Positions 49,556-58,970 are shown, numbered from the stretch's first letter. The stretch: 64,000 nt of DNA from Streptomyces iranensis (GCF_017874715.1 NZ_JAGGLR010000004.1:62001-126000); one strand, 5' to 3'. Translations and numbers: made by a program. The notes: a model not told the origin generated them from the letters alone.

Positions 49556-50650
49556 TCAGCAGTCGGCGGTCAACCGCTCCGGCCGGCTCTCGGCCTCCGT
49601 ACGGACCCTGGCGATCAGTCGGCGGCGGCGCCACAGCACGATCGGCAGCGCGCCCGCGAACCCCAGGGCCGAGGGGGCCATCGCGGCGGCCGCGCCCAGA
49701 CCCGGCTGGTCGAAGGTGCTCGGCACCGGCAGGGTGGTCCAGCGGTTGATCGGCCAGGCGATGACGATCGCGCGCCCGACGACATCGTCCACCGAGACCG
49801 TGCCGTTGTTCAGGTTCTGGTGGTAGCGGGAGTCCAGCGAGTCCTGTCGGTGGTCGCCCATCACCCAGATCCGGCCCTCGGGCACCTTGATCGGGCCGAA
49901 CGGCTTCTCGTCACAGGGGGTGTTCCCGGGGAAGATGTACGGCTCGTCCAGCGGCTTGCCGTTGACCATGACCTTGCCGCCGCGCTTGCAGGAGACGGTG
50001 TCCCCGCCGACCGCGATGACCCGCTTGATCAGGTCCTTCTCCTCCGCCGACGGCATCAGCCCGATGAAGCTGAGCGCCTTCTGGATGCCCTCGGCGACCG
50101 GGCCGGAGCTCGTGGTCTGCGACTCGCCGAGCCAGCCGCCCGGGTCGTGGAAGACGACCACCTCACCGCGCTCCGGCTCGGAGCCGAACCACGGGGTGAG
50201 CTTGTCCACCAGCACCCGGTCGCCCCGCTGCAGGGTGTCCTGCATCGAGTCGGACGGGATCGAGAACGCCTGCACCAGGAAGGTCTTGATCAGCAGCGCC
50301 AAAGCCAGCGCGATGACGACCAGGATCGGCAGCTCCTTCCAGAAGGAGCGCACCTTCTTGGGCTTGCCGAGCTTCCCGGGCCCGCCGGGCCCGCCGGGGC
50401 CCGGCTTCGACGCCTCGTCCCCGGGCCCGGACGGATCAGCCGCGCCGGCACCGTCCTGGGGATCGGAGGGGTCCGGCCCGCCATCGGCTCCGTGTGGGTC
50501 CGACGCGCTGGGCGCGGCAGCCGTCCCGTTCGTGGGTGCACCGGCTTCGGGCGCCTCGTCCGCCCCGTCCGTGGGGTGCTCCGCCCCCGTCCCGGGCTGC
50601 CTCTCGGGCTCTTCGTGACCGGATCGTGCGCCGACCGCCAAATCCCCCAC
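49556..50650 (-). CDS. sipY: Type I signal peptidase SipY
   Basis: 364 residues from the GTG at 50650, which has GAGGAG five bases upstream. The first 100 residues are a Pro/Gly/Asp-rich cytoplasmic extension. The anchor helix is WKELPILVVIALALALLIKT. The catalytic Ser is in SIPSDSMQDTL and the Lys in DLIKRVIAVGGDTVS. Box E is MGDHRQDSLDSR. A C-terminal hydrophobic segment follows, then an Arg-rich tail. The sipX frame runs across its start. Confidence 0.94.
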   Translation of the reverse strand: MGDLAVGARSGHEEPERQPGTGAEHPTDGADEAPEAGAPTNGTAAAPSASDPHGADGGPDPSDPQDGAGAADPSGPGDEASKPGPGGPGGPGKLGKPKKVRSFWKELPILVVIALALALLIKTFLVQAFSIPSDSMQDTLQRGDRVLVDKLTPWFGSEPERGEVVVFHDPGGWLGESQTTSSGPVAEGIQKALSFIGLMPSAEEKDLIKRVIAVGGDTVSCKRGGKVMVNGKPLDEPYIFPGNTPCDEKPFGPIKVPEGRIWVMGDHRQDSLDSRYHQNLNNGTVSVDDVVGRAIVIAWPINRWTTLPVPSTFDQPGLGAAAAMAPSALGFAGALPIVLWRRRRLIARVRTEAESRPERLTADC

Positions 50651-51629
50651 ATCCACTCCTCACGCCTGACTGCCGCCTGCCCCACGAACGGCGCAGGATC
50701 ACCACTCCCATAACGAGCGGGAGTTCCGCAGGGGTCGGGAGCTGGACCATTCCTTGCTGATCCATGGGGGACAGCCTATGTGCCGAGCCCTCGGCCTGTG
50801 TCGCCCCACTCGGCGCGTCCTTCACCGAGGCGTAGGTGCCCGGTTCCTCGAGCCGCCGCATGTGCCCGAACGGCCAAGCGATCACCACAGCGCGGCCGAC
50901 CACCATGTTGTCCGGCACCGTGCCCTGGTACGGCTCGTCCAGATGGACCCGGGAGTCCGCCGAGTTGGACCGGTGATCGCCCATCACGAACATCCGCCCC
51001 TGAGGGACCGTCACCTTGAACTGCTTCTGCGACGGCGGGTTGCCCGGGTGCAGATACGGTTCGTTCAGCGGCGTCCCGTTGACGGTGATCTTACCGTTCG
51101 TATCGCAGCACTCCACCGTGTCGCCGCCCACCGCGACCACCCGCTTGATCAGGTCCTGCTCGTCGGAGGACGGCAGCAGCCCGATGAAGGTCAGGAACTC
51201 CTTGCCCTGCTTGATGACCGGCGGATCGTCCTTGGGCGGCTTCCGCTCGTCGTCCAGCCACCCCCCGGGGTCCTTGAACACCACCACATCGCCGCGCTCC
51301 GGCTTCGAGCCGAACCACGGGGTGAACTTGTCCACCAGGACCCGGTCGCCGATCCGGATGGTCTGCTCCATCGAGCCGGACGGAATGACGAACGCCTGCA
51401 CCAGGAAGGTCTTCAGGACGAGCGCGATCACCAACGCCACGCCCACCAGGATCGGTATCTCCTTGACGGCCGAACGGCGCCGCCTGCGCTTGATACGGCG
51501 CTGGATCCTGCGCCGCTCCGCGCGCCCGCCCACCCGGCGCTCGCCCGGCGGACGGGGAGTGCCCAGGTCGACGCCGGCGGGCGGAACGGCCTGGCGCGCC
51601 CTGGCACGAGGACGCCCACGCTTACCCAT
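50436..51629 (-). CDS. sipX: Type I signal peptidase SipX, 3' end extends into sipY
   Basis: 397 residues as open. An Arg-rich cytoplasmic N-terminus precedes the anchor EIPILVGVALVIALVLKT. Catalytic Ser is in FVIPSGSMEQTI and Lys in DLIKRVVAVGGDTVE; Box E is MGDHRSNSADSR. The second hydrophobic segment (ELPLVMGVVIL) is near residue 310. After it the frame stays open for a further 80 Arg/Gly-rich residues, 215 bp into sipY. A stop exists in another frame just before the sipY start, so a frameshift or a genuine overlap is possible. The start at 51629 overlaps sipW by 8 bp. Confidence 0.88.
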   Translation of the reverse strand: MGKRGRPRARARQAVPPAGVDLGTPRPPGERRVGGRAERRRIQRRIKRRRRRSAVKEIPILVGVALVIALVLKTFLVQAFVIPSGSMEQTIRIGDRVLVDKFTPWFGSKPERGDVVVFKDPGGWLDDERKPPKDDPPVIKQGKEFLTFIGLLPSSDEQDLIKRVVAVGGDTVECCDTNGKITVNGTPLNEPYLHPGNPPSQKQFKVTVPQGRMFVMGDHRSNSADSRVHLDEPYQGTVPDNMVVGRAVVIAWPFGHMRRLEEPGTYASVKDAPSGATQAEGSAHRLSPMDQQGMVQLPTPAELPLVMGVVILRRSWGRRQSGVRSGCGGFGGRRTIRSRRAREAARDGGGAPHGRGGRGARSRCTHERDGCRAQRVGPTRSRWRAGPLRSPGRCRRG

Positions 51630-52473
51630 GGGCACCACCGGGGGCAGCGGACGGTATGCGGCCGGGCGCCGCGGGCACGCTTGTGAAGGCGTCGGTCCGG
51701 GGTACGGAGGACCAGCGGCCGAACGGCCAGCCGATCCATTCGGCGCGGCCGATCACCTTGTCGACGGGGACCGTGCCCCCGCCCGGGGCGCCCAGATAGT
51801 CGCGCGAGTCCCGGGAGGCGTCACGGTGGTCGCCCATCACCCACAGCCGTCCTTCGGGCACGGCGATGTCGAAGCGCACCCGCGAGGGGCTGTCCCCGGG
51901 GTGCAGATAGTGCTCGTCCACCGGCTGACCGTTCACCTCGATCCTCCCCCGCTCGTCGCAGCAGGTGACCCGGTCACCACCAATGCCCACCACGCGCTTG
52001 ACGTAGTCGGACTCGGCCGGTTCGGCCAGCCCGACCGCCGCGGCCGCCTTGCGCAGCAGACCCGTCACCGGATTCCCGGACGGCTCCTCCTCGCCGAAGG
52101 AACCGGCTCCGTCGAACACGACAACGTCGCCGCGGCGCGGATCGTCCCCGAAACGGTAGGCGAGCTTGTTCACAAGCACCCGGTCCCCGGGGCGGAGGGT
52201 GCTCTCCATGGAACCGCTCGGGATCAGGAACGGCTGCAGCACAAAACCGCTCACCAGCAGCACGAACGCGGCACACGCGGTCGCGAGCAGCGCCGCCCGC
52301 CGCCAGCGCCCGCCGCCGGTCAGCCAGCCCCAGGCCGGCCTGTGCGGCAGCCGCCCGGCGGACGGAGGCTCCCCGGTCCGCGCGGAGGCATGCGAAGAGC
52401 GCGACCGCCCCTCGCGCTCCTTCTCGGAGCCCGGGGAGCTGTCGCGCTCCGCGAGCTGTCCTTCGGTGTTCAT
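51622..52473 (-). CDS. sipW: Type I signal peptidase SipW
   Basis: 283 residues. The N-terminal 55 residues are cytoplasmic and Ser/Arg/Glu-rich. The anchor is AALLATACAAFVLLVSGFVL. Catalytic Ser is in FLIPSGSMESTL and Lys in DYVKRVVGIGGDRVTCCD. Box E is MGDHRDASRDSR. Unlike SipX and SipY it has no C-terminal helix. It is the first gene of the sipWXY operon, 83 bp downstream of rplS. Confidence 0.95.
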   Translation of the reverse strand: MNTEGQLAERDSSPGSEKEREGRSRSSHASARTGEPPSAGRLPHRPAWGWLTGGGRWRRAALLATACAAFVLLVSGFVLQPFLIPSGSMESTLRPGDRVLVNKLAYRFGDDPRRGDVVVFDGAGSFGEEEPSGNPVTGLLRKAAAAVGLAEPAESDYVKRVVGIGGDRVTCCDERGRIEVNGQPVDEHYLHPGDSPSRVRFDIAVPEGRLWVMGDHRDASRDSRDYLGAPGGGTVPVDKVIGRAEWIGWPFGRWSSVPRTDAFTSVPAAPGRIPSAAPGGAHG

Positions 52474-52556
52474 CGGGCCAGAGCCTATCCGGCCCGGCCG
52501 GATGATCCGGCGGTAGCTCAGTAGTCGCGCAAAATCGCCGCGATCCAGTCGCGAAC

Positions 52557-52907
52557 TCAGTTCTCGCGCTTCTCCTTGATCTTGGCGGCCTTGCCGCGGA
52601 GGTCGCGCAGGTAGTACAGCTTCGCCCGGCGCACATCACCGCGGGTGACGACCTCGATCTTCTCGACGATCGGGGTGTGCACCGGGAAGGTGCGCTCCAC
52701 GCCGACGCTGAAGCTCACCTTGCGGACGGTGAAGGTCTCGCGGACACCGGAGCCCTGGCGGCGGATGACGACGCCCTTGAACTGCTGGACACGGGAGCGG
52801 TTGCCCTCGATGACGCGGACGTGGACGTTGACCGTGTCGCCGGGGCGGAAGGTCGGGATGTCGCTGCGCAGCGACGCGGAGTCGACGGTGTCGAGCAGGT
52901 GAGACAT
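52557..52907 (-). CDS. rplS: 50S ribosomal protein L19
   Basis: 116 residues, standard L19 length. Motifs are [40 protein letters not shown] and [20 protein letters not shown]. It lies at the bridge between ribosomal subunits. It ends the rpsP-khpA-rimM-trmD-rplS series. Confidence 0.97.
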   Translation of the reverse strand: MSHLLDTVDSASLRSDIPTFRPGDTVNVHVRVIEGNRSRVQQFKGVVIRRQGSGVRETFTVRKVSFSVGVERTFPVHTPIVEKIEVVTRGDVRRAKLYYLRDLRGKAAKIKEKREN

Positions 52908-53040
52908 GATCGTCTGCTTTCCTCGCTGATGCCACAGGTCATCAGCGGCATATCGGATGATGATTCGGAGGTGCCGCCCTCATCGGGTGGGCGTCGGTCC
53001 CCCTGTGGCAGGGGCGCACACCCGGACGTACGGCAGCGGC

Positions 53041-53919
53041 CTATTCTTCCACGGCCCGGTCCGGCCGCCCAAATCGGGCCCCACCGGTCGCCCTGCTGGT
53101 CGTCCCACCGGTCGCCCCGCTGGTCGTCCCACCGGTCCCGGGCAGCTCCTCCCAGCCCAGCTCGGCCAGGAGCGCGCGGTCGTGCTTGTCGAGCGTCGCC
53201 GGGTCGCAGCGCTCGATCAGATCGGGGCGGTTCTCGCTGGTACGGCGGAACGCCTCGTCCCGGCGCCAGCGGGCGACCCTGCCGTGGTGGCCGCTGATCA
53301 GCACCTCCGGGATGGAGCGGCCGCGCCACTCGGGGGGCTTGGTGTAGACGGGCCCCTCCAGGAGGTCGGCCATCGTGCCGGGGGCGAAGGAGTCGTCGCG
53401 GTGCGACTCGGCGTTGCCCAGCACGCCCGGCAGCAGCCGGGCCACCGCCTCGGTGATCACCAGCACCGCGGCCTCGCCGCCGGCCAGGACGTAGTCGCCG
53501 ATCGAGACCTCGTGGACCTCCAGCCGCTCGCCGTACTCCTCGATCACCCGGCGGTCGATGCCCTCGTAACGGGCGGGCGCGAACACCAGCCAGGGGCGCT
53601 CGGCGAGCTCGACGGCGAGGGCCTGGGTGAACGGACGGCCGCTCGGGGTCGGCACGATCAGCGTGGGCTTGACCAGCCCCTCGGCCTCGCCAGACGCCAT
53701 GATCGAGTCAAGCGCCTCGCCCCAGGGCTCGGGCTTCATCACCATGCCGGGGCCGCCGCCGTACGGAGTGTCGTCGACCGTGTTGTGCCGGTCGTGCGTC
53801 CAGGCGCGCAGATCGTGGACGCGCACGTCGAGCCGGCCGCGGGCGCGGGCCTTGCCGACCAGCGAGACGTTCAGCGGCTCCAGATACTCGGGGAAGATCG
53901 TGACGACGTCGAGCCTCAT
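53041..53919 (-). CDS. trmD: tRNA (guanine-37-N1)-methyltransferase
   Basis: 292 residues. SPOUT-family motifs are [32 protein letters not shown] and the knot segment [20 protein letters not shown]. It methylates G37 of tRNAs to keep the reading frame. The last 30 residues (GGTTSGAT repeated) come from a 24-bp direct repeat and are not part of the normal enzyme. The ATG overlaps the rimM stop by 4 nt. Confidence 0.95.
   Translation of the reverse strand: MRLDVVTIFPEYLEPLNVSLVGKARARGRLDVRVHDLRAWTHDRHNTVDDTPYGGGPGMVMKPEPWGEALDSIMASGEAEGLVKPTLIVPTPSGRPFTQALAVELAERPWLVFAPARYEGIDRRVIEEYGERLEVHEVSIGDYVLAGGEAAVLVITEAVARLLPGVLGNAESHRDDSFAPGTMADLLEGPVYTKPPEWRGRSIPEVLISGHHGRVARWRRDEAFRRTSENRPDLIERCDPATLDKHDRALLAELGWEELPGTGGTTSGATGGTTSRATGGARFGRPDRAVEE
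53080..53136. repeat. 24-bp direct repeat in 3' end of trmD
   Basis: CCACCGGTCGCCCTGCTGGT plus CGTC (53080-53103) is repeated at 53104-53127 with one change, and a third partial copy starts at 53128. The unit keeps frame and gives a Gly/Thr/Ser tail. Confidence 0.85.
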
Positions 53920-54560
53920 GACGGCTCATCCTCACGGCCGCCCGCGGTGTCGCCCTTACGGTCGTCGTCCGTGGTCTCACCGCTGTCCGCAGCCGCGCCC
54001 CTACGGTCCCCCTCGGCCTCGCCCTTACGGCTGCCCGCGATCTCCGCCTCGGCCTCGTCGAGCAGGCCCGGCGGCGGATCGATCACGGCGCGCTGCGCCT
54101 CCAGATCGATCTCCGGCACGACCTCGGAGACGAACGGGATCAGCGCCTCACCCCCGTCGGGGCGCTTCACGACCAGCAGGTCCTGGTACGGCAGATGGGA
54201 GATCTCGGAGATCCGTCCGACCTCCGTGCCGTCCACGGTGACCACATCGAGGTCGATCAGCTGATGGTCGTAGAACTCCTCGGGATCCTCGGGGAGTTCC
54301 TCCGGGTCGACCTCCGCGATCAGCAGGGTGTTGCGCAGCGCCTCCGCGGCGTTGCGGTCGCGTACGCCGTCGAAGCGCAGCAGCAGCCGGCCGCTGTGCA
54401 CCCGGCCGGACTCGATGGTCAGCGGCCCGGCCGAGGCGGGCTCGGTGGCCAGCACGGCGCCCGGTCCGAGCCGCAGCTCCGGCTCGTCCGTCCGCACCTC
54501 GACGGTGACCTCGCCCTTGATGCCATGGGCACGGCCGATCCGCGCGACAACCAACTGCAC
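53916..54560 (-). CDS. rimM: Ribosome maturation factor RimM
   Basis: 214 residues from a GTG with AAGGGA nine bases upstream. The N-terminal RimM barrel begins [20 protein letters not shown]. The PRC-barrel half has [19 protein letters not shown] and [18 protein letters not shown]. It helps assemble the 30S subunit with S19. About 45 C-terminal residues form an Arg/Lys/Gly/Asp-rich tail with recurring RKG or RRG steps, variable in the family. Confidence 0.94.
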   Translation of the reverse strand: MQLVVARIGRAHGIKGEVTVEVRTDEPELRLGPGAVLATEPASAGPLTIESGRVHSGRLLLRFDGVRDRNAAEALRNTLLIAEVDPEELPEDPEEFYDHQLIDLDVVTVDGTEVGRISEISHLPYQDLLVVKRPDGGEALIPFVSEVVPEIDLEAQRAVIDPPPGLLDEAEAEIAGSRKGEAEGDRRGAAADSGETTDDDRKGDTAGGREDEPS

Positions 54561-54641
54561 GATGCGATGTCCCTTCACACACACGGGCCGGGGACGGCCC
54601 AAGGCCCTCCCCGGCCCGTGCCGGTGCTCTTCTTGATCGCC

Positions 54642-54881
54642 TCAGCGGACCTGATCGACGTCGACGAGGTCGACGCGGATCCCACGGCCGCCGATGGCGC
54701 CCACGACGGTGCGCAGGGCGCGTGCGGTGCGGCCGTTACGGCCGATCACCTTGCCGAGGTCATCGGGGTGCACCCGAACCTCCAGCACCCGCCCGCGCCG
54801 CAGGTTGCGCGAGGCCACCTGCACCTCGTCAGGGTTGTCGACGATGCCCTTCACCAGGTGCTCGAGGGCCTCCTCGAGCAT
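54642..54881 (-). CDS. khpA: KH-domain RNA-binding protein KhpA
   Basis: 79 residues, a single KH domain with the GxxG loop in LGKVIGRNGRTARALRTVV. Family members (KhpA) pair with KhpB/Jag and bind many transcripts. It follows rpsP by 2 bp and precedes rimM, the usual location. Its start is ATG. Confidence 0.95.
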   Translation of the reverse strand: MLEEALEHLVKGIVDNPDEVQVASRNLRRGRVLEVRVHPDDLGKVIGRNGRTARALRTVVGAIGGRGIRVDLVDVDQVR

Positions 54882-54883
54882 CC

Positions 54884-55327
54884 TCAGGCCTCAGTCGACG
54901 CGGTGGACTCGGCGGCCGCGGCCGCCTCGTCCGACTTCTTGTCGGCCTTCTTCGCCTTCGGGGTGATCGCCTCACCCTTCGGCTCGTCACCGGAGTCCTT
55001 GGCGGCCGCCTCGAACAGCGCGCGCTTGTCGGCCTTCGGCTCGGCGACCTTCATCGGAGCCGGGGCGGGCAGACCCTTGAACTGCTGCCAGTCGCCGGTG
55101 ACCTTCAGGATGGCCAGCACCGGCTCGGTCGGCTGCGCGCCGACCTTCAGCCAGTGCTGAACACGCTCCGAGTCGACCTCGATGCGCGACGGGTTCTGCA
55201 CCGGGTGGTACAGACCGATCTCCTCGATTGCCCGGCCGTCACGGCGGGTGCGGGAGTCGGCGACGACGATGCGGTAGTGGGGCGACCGGATCTTGCCCAG
55301 ACGCTTCAGCTTGATCTTGACTGCCAC
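54884..55327 (-). CDS. rpsP: 30S ribosomal protein S16
   Basis: 147 residues from a GTG ([13 protein letters not shown]). S16 motifs are [20 protein letters not shown] and [20 protein letters not shown]. The core ends near residue 85. The rest is an Ala/Lys/Glu-rich extension usual in Streptomyces. An AGGAGA site is about 11 nt upstream. Confidence 0.97.
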   Translation of the reverse strand: MAVKIKLKRLGKIRSPHYRIVVADSRTRRDGRAIEEIGLYHPVQNPSRIEVDSERVQHWLKVGAQPTEPVLAILKVTGDWQQFKGLPAPAPMKVAEPKADKRALFEAAAKDSGDEPKGEAITPKAKKADKKSDEAAAAAESTASTEA

Positions 55328-55482
55328 GGAAGTGGTGTCTCCTGGTCTTGACGTGGTTGAGCACTGCGACGTGCCGCGTGGGGTTGCGGTACCCGAGTGC
55401 CCGATGGACGCGTCAGCCGGAGGAGAGAGGGGTCCTGGTCGACTGTCGAGTACAGCTGACCATTGTGCCACACCGTGACAGG

Positions 55483-56076
55483 TCAGCCGACCGCGGCTAC
55501 CGGCTCCGGAATGCGGAACGGCTTCCCGCATCCACCGCACATGATCGGCGCCTGGGCCAGCACCGATGGGACGACGCGGACATTGCGCCCGCAGTCGCAC
55601 ACCGCCTTGACCCGGACCCCGCCACCGGACGAGCCGTGGCGCGCGGCCGGCCCACGGAAGGTGCGGGAGGTCTCGGCGGTGGTCGCCACGGTGTGCGCCT
55701 TGAGTGCGCGCTGGAGGCGTTCGATCGTCGTCCGGTACCGCTTTCTCGCCTCGGGGCTGAGGGTGACCAGCGAGAAGCCACTGCTGGGATGCGGCTCCTC
55801 GGGGTGGTCAAGACCCAGATCCTCGGCGATCGCCAGGAACCGGCGGTTGTGGTAGCGGCCGGCGCGTGAGGTGTCACGGACACCGCGGGCAGCGGCGATC
55901 CCATGCACTGCCTCATGCAGCAGCCGTTCGAAGGAGAGCTCGGCGCCACATGCGGACGACGATTCTCCGATCAGCGATTCGGGCGCGGCTAGATCCGGCA
56001 GCTCGGGGTGGTGCCGTTGAATGTCGGCCCACGCCTGCGCCAGCTCTGCGGCGAGAACAGGTGGTGTCGTGCTCAC
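55483..56076 (-). CDS. SprT-like metalloprotein
   Basis: 197 residues. A zinc-protease-like motif is visible: [12 protein letters not shown] (HExxH type), with a third possible ligand in [11 protein letters not shown] four-Cys zinc ribbon near the C-terminus (CDCGRNV ... MCGGCG) follows. SprT/Spartan relatives cleave proteins cross-linked to DNA. Nothing nearby defines its role. It lies between rpsP and proS, not an obvious operon with either, and its upstream gap is unusually A/T-rich. It may be accessory. Confidence 0.75.
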   Translation of the reverse strand: MSTTPPVLAAELAQAWADIQRHHPELPDLAAPESLIGESSSACGAELSFERLLHEAVHGIAAARGVRDTSRAGRYHNRRFLAIAEDLGLDHPEEPHPSSGFSLVTLSPEARKRYRTTIERLQRALKAHTVATTAETSRTFRGPAARHGSSGGGVRVKAVCDCGRNVRVVPSVLAQAPIMCGGCGKPFRIPEPVAAVG

Positions 56077-56220
56077 GTCGTCCTAACGAGCGGGACCGGT
56101 CCGGTGTTCCGATTCCGGGGCATCCCAAATAATTTGCACGTACCAGTCAGTTCACGGTGATGTACGACGACGAGGGGCGGGTGCGTAAATGTATGGATGA
56201 GCCACGCACCGCGCACCAAG

Positions 56221-56234
56221 CCGGTACGTACCGG
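56221..56234. promoter_or_regulatory. 14-bp palindrome upstream of SprT-like gene
   Basis: CCGGTACGTACCGG is a perfect palindrome about 145 bp before the SprT-like start, in the 193-bp gap after proS. The same gap contains AAATAATTT near 56127, rare in this genome, and a twice-repeated TCGCGACGTCAGT near 56248-56275. They are candidates for an operator, a promoter and a small duplication respectively. Confidence 0.4.
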
Positions 56235-56269
56235 TTCAGTAGGCCCTCGCGACGTCAGTTCTCGCGACG

Positions 56270-57685
56270 TCAGTAGGCTCTCGCGACGAACGCGACGTTA
56301 CCGGGAGCGTCATCGGCGTCCGGCACCGCCCCGTCCTCGGTGACCAGACACCGGACGGACACGGACCGCTCGGCGAGCGCCGCCTCGCCCTCCGGCCCCA
56401 GGTCCGCCCACCGGATACGGGCCCAGCCGCCCGCGGCCGCGGCCTCGGCGGCCTCCTCCATGGTCGTCACGTCCGTGGTGCGCGCCTTACGGCGCTCACG
56501 GGCCTGCCGCAGCAGCAGCGCCTGGTCCTCCTCCAGGACCTTGGGCAGCAGCTCCGGCAGCAACTCGGCGCGCACCGGCTCCTTACCGCCGGGGATCCGC
56601 CTGGCCACCATCGCGGTGCCACCCTCCAGGTCGCGCGGGCCGACCTCGACCCGGACCGGCACGCCCTTGAGCTCCCAGTCGACCGCGCGCCGGCCGAAGG
56701 GGGTGTCCGTACGGTCGTCGACATGGACCCGCACGCCCGCCGCGGTGAGCAGTTCGCCGATCTCGCGGACCTTGGCGAGCACCGCGTCGTCGCCCTTGAT
56801 CGCCAGCACCACGACCTGGATCGGGGCCAGCCTCGGCGGGATCCGCAGGCCGTTGTCGTCGCCGTGCATCATCACCAGCGCGCCGACCATCCGGGTCGTG
56901 CTGCCCCAGGAGGTCTGCCAGACCAGCTCCTGCTCGCCGTCCTTGGACAGATAGCTGGTGTGGAAGGCCCGCGCGAAGTTCTGGCCGAGCTCATGGCTGG
57001 TGCCCAGCTGAAGCGCCTTGCCGTCACCCATCATCCCTTCGAGGGTGAGGGTGTTGAGGGCGCCGGCGAACCGCTCCCGGGCGGTCTTGCGGCCCAGGAC
57101 CACGTCCATCGCCAGGACGTCCGCCATGAACCGGGCGTAGACCTCGCGGTGGATCCGGGCGGCGAAGACCCGGGCGTCCTCGTACGACGCGTGCGCGGTG
57201 TGGCCCTCCTGCCACAGGAACTCGGTCGTCCGCAGGAACAGCCGCGGCCGCAGCTCCCAACGCACCACATTGGCCCACTGGTTGATCAGCAGCGGCAGAT
57301 CGCGGTAACTCTGCACCCACTTGGAGAAGTACTCGTTGACGATCGTCTCGGAGGTGGGCCGCACGACGACCGGCTCCTCGAGCTCCTTACCGCCGCCATG
57401 GGTGACGACCGCGAGCTCCGGTGCGAACCCCTCGACGTGATCGGCCTCCTTGGCCAGATACGACTGCGGGATGAAGAGCGGGAAGTACGCGTTCTGGACG
57501 CCGACCGCCTTGATACGGGCGTCCATGTCCTGCTGCATCCGCTCCCACAGCCCGTACCCGTACGGTCGGATCACCATCGTGCCGCGCACCGGCCCGTTGT
57601 CGGCCAGTTCGGCCTTGTTGATCACGTCCTGGTACCAGCGGGGGAAGTCCTCCGCCTGGGGGGTGAGCACGGGAGCCTTAGCCAT
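56270..57685 (-). CDS. proS: Prolyl-tRNA synthetase, archaeal/eukaryotic-type
   Basis: 471 residues, far shorter than the bacterial ProRS with its editing insert. Class II motifs are MVIRPYGYGLWERMQQDMD, PVVVRPTSETIVNEYFSKWV and RPRLFLRTTEFLWQEGHTAH. Also seen are KALQLGTSHELGQNFARAFH, QTSWGSTTRMVGALVMMHGD and a terminal Tyr, a feature of the archaeal/eukaryotic type. It charges tRNA(Pro). Streptomyces often carry a separate bacterial-type ProRS; this may be a second copy. Confidence 0.9.
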   Translation of the reverse strand: MAKAPVLTPQAEDFPRWYQDVINKAELADNGPVRGTMVIRPYGYGLWERMQQDMDARIKAVGVQNAYFPLFIPQSYLAKEADHVEGFAPELAVVTHGGGKELEEPVVVRPTSETIVNEYFSKWVQSYRDLPLLINQWANVVRWELRPRLFLRTTEFLWQEGHTAHASYEDARVFAARIHREVYARFMADVLAMDVVLGRKTARERFAGALNTLTLEGMMGDGKALQLGTSHELGQNFARAFHTSYLSKDGEQELVWQTSWGSTTRMVGALVMMHGDDNGLRIPPRLAPIQVVVLAIKGDDAVLAKVREIGELLTAAGVRVHVDDRTDTPFGRRAVDWELKGVPVRVEVGPRDLEGGTAMVARRIPGGKEPVRAELLPELLPKVLEEDQALLLRQARERRKARTTDVTTMEEAAEAAAAGGWARIRWADLGPEGEAALAERSVSVRCLVTEDGAVPDADDAPGNVAFVARAY

Positions 57686-58020
57686 GGCGCCGATCGTACG
57701 GCCCGGGGGTACCGAACCGTGAATCGGACCAAAACGAGCCGATCAGTGCCGGCCACCGCCCGCGCCACGCCCGCTGCCGTCCGGCGGCCCGGCGGAGGTC
57801 AGGGGGCGGTTCGGGGAGCGAGACGTACGCACAGGTGCGCGGGGGCGCACAAAGGGGGTACGCAAGCACGGCCGTGAAACCTCTGGACGCGGGGACGGAT
57901 GCGGAGTTCCCTGGCATTTGGGGGTGGGACGTCACAACGCACAACGGGGGAAACGCACCACGGGGGATGTGACACCGAATCTGACGACGGCACAGCTCTT
58001 CGCTGATTGGGGCCCTTTCG

Positions 58021-58923
58021 ATGACATCTACGCTCGTACGGCGGCACCGCCCGCGCCCCTCCTCGTCGTGGACGACGGACGCGCACGCTCGCACCCGCGA
58101 CTGGGCGGAGATCCAGGAGCGGATGCTGGTCCCGCTGTACGAGGCCGTGTACGAACGGCTGGACGTCGGCGCCGGAACGCGTCTGCTGGGCCTGGGCTGC
58201 GGCTCCGGGCTCGCCCTCCTCATCGCGGCCGCGCGCGGCGCCGCGGTCTGCGGGGTGGACACGGACGAGCGGCGCCTGGACCTCGCACGGGAGCGGCTGA
58301 CCGCCGCGGACGCGCCGGGCGACCGGGCGCGGCCCGCCCGGCTGGGCCTCGGCGGCCCGGAGAGCCCCTGCGTGCGGGAGGCGGCCGCGGACGCGGCCTT
58401 CACGGTGGTGACCGCCTTCGAGCCGCTGTGCGCCCTGGGCGCGGGAAGCCCCGGTGCGACGGTGTCCGCCGCGGCGTCCACGCTCGCGGCCGCCGCGGCG
58501 GACACCGAGCGCGGCGGGGCCGTCGTGCTCGCCGGATGGGGCCCGCCGGAGCGCTGCGCCACCTCCGGGGTGCTGCGGGTGGGCGCCCGGCTCGCCGATC
58601 CCATGTGCGCCCCCGGCTACCGCCGGGAGGCGCCCCCTCCCGCGCGCTGGGAGCTGTGCGGCCGGGACGACCTGGAGGAGCTGGCCGCGCGGGCGGGCCT
58701 GCGGCCCGACGGCTCCGGCCGGGTGGCCTGCCCGTTCGGGTACGCCGACATGGACAGCGCGGTGCGCGGGCTGCTGTCGACGGGGCTGTTCGACGCGGCG
58801 GAGCGGGCCACGGATCCGACCCAGGTCCGTAAGGAGATCACCGAGGCGCTGCATCCGCATGAGCGGGCGGACGGCGCGGTGTGGATGCCGAACGTCTTCC
58901 GCTATCTGATCTGCCGCGTCTGA
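58021..58923 (+). CDS. SAM-dependent methyltransferase, N-terminus possibly frameshifted
   Basis: 300 residues as open. The methyltransferase fold begins RDWAEIQERMLVPLYEAVYE, with the SAM loop TRLLGLGCGSGLALLIAAAR, acidic CGVDTDERRLDLA and later VVLAGWGPPERC. The N-terminal 25 residues in this frame are Arg/Ser-rich and poor. In the frame one base earlier, from a GTG at 57969 with GGGGG before it, the peptide VTPNLTTAQLFADWGPF appears more protein-like. A one-base shift near 58075-58095 could join them. The substrate is unknown. Confidence 0.75.
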   Translation: MTSTLVRRHRPRPSSSWTTDAHARTRDWAEIQERMLVPLYEAVYERLDVGAGTRLLGLGCGSGLALLIAAARGAAVCGVDTDERRLDLARERLTAADAPGDRARPARLGLGGPESPCVREAAADAAFTVVTAFEPLCALGAGSPGATVSAAASTLAAAAADTERGGAVVLAGWGPPERCATSGVLRVGARLADPMCAPGYRREAPPPARWELCGRDDLEELAARAGLRPDGSGRVACPFGYADMDSAVRGLLSTGLFDAAERATDPTQVRKEITEALHPHERADGAVWMPNVFRYLICRV

Positions 58924-58936
58924 ACGGGGTCATCGC

Positions 58937-58970
58937 GTAAGGCCCCTGCCGGTGTGCGCAGGGGCCTTAC
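58937..58970. terminator. Bidirectional terminator between methyltransferase and ffh
   Basis: GTAAGGCCCCTGC (58937-58949) and GCAGGGGCCTTAC (58958-58970) are perfect complements around an 8-nt loop. It lies between two convergent genes and can serve both. Confidence 0.88.

Noticed and set aside
55483..57685. SprT-proS patch considered as a complete integrative element
   Set aside because: No integrase, excisionase, replication gene or flanking direct repeats of convincing length, and no tRNA gene at either border.
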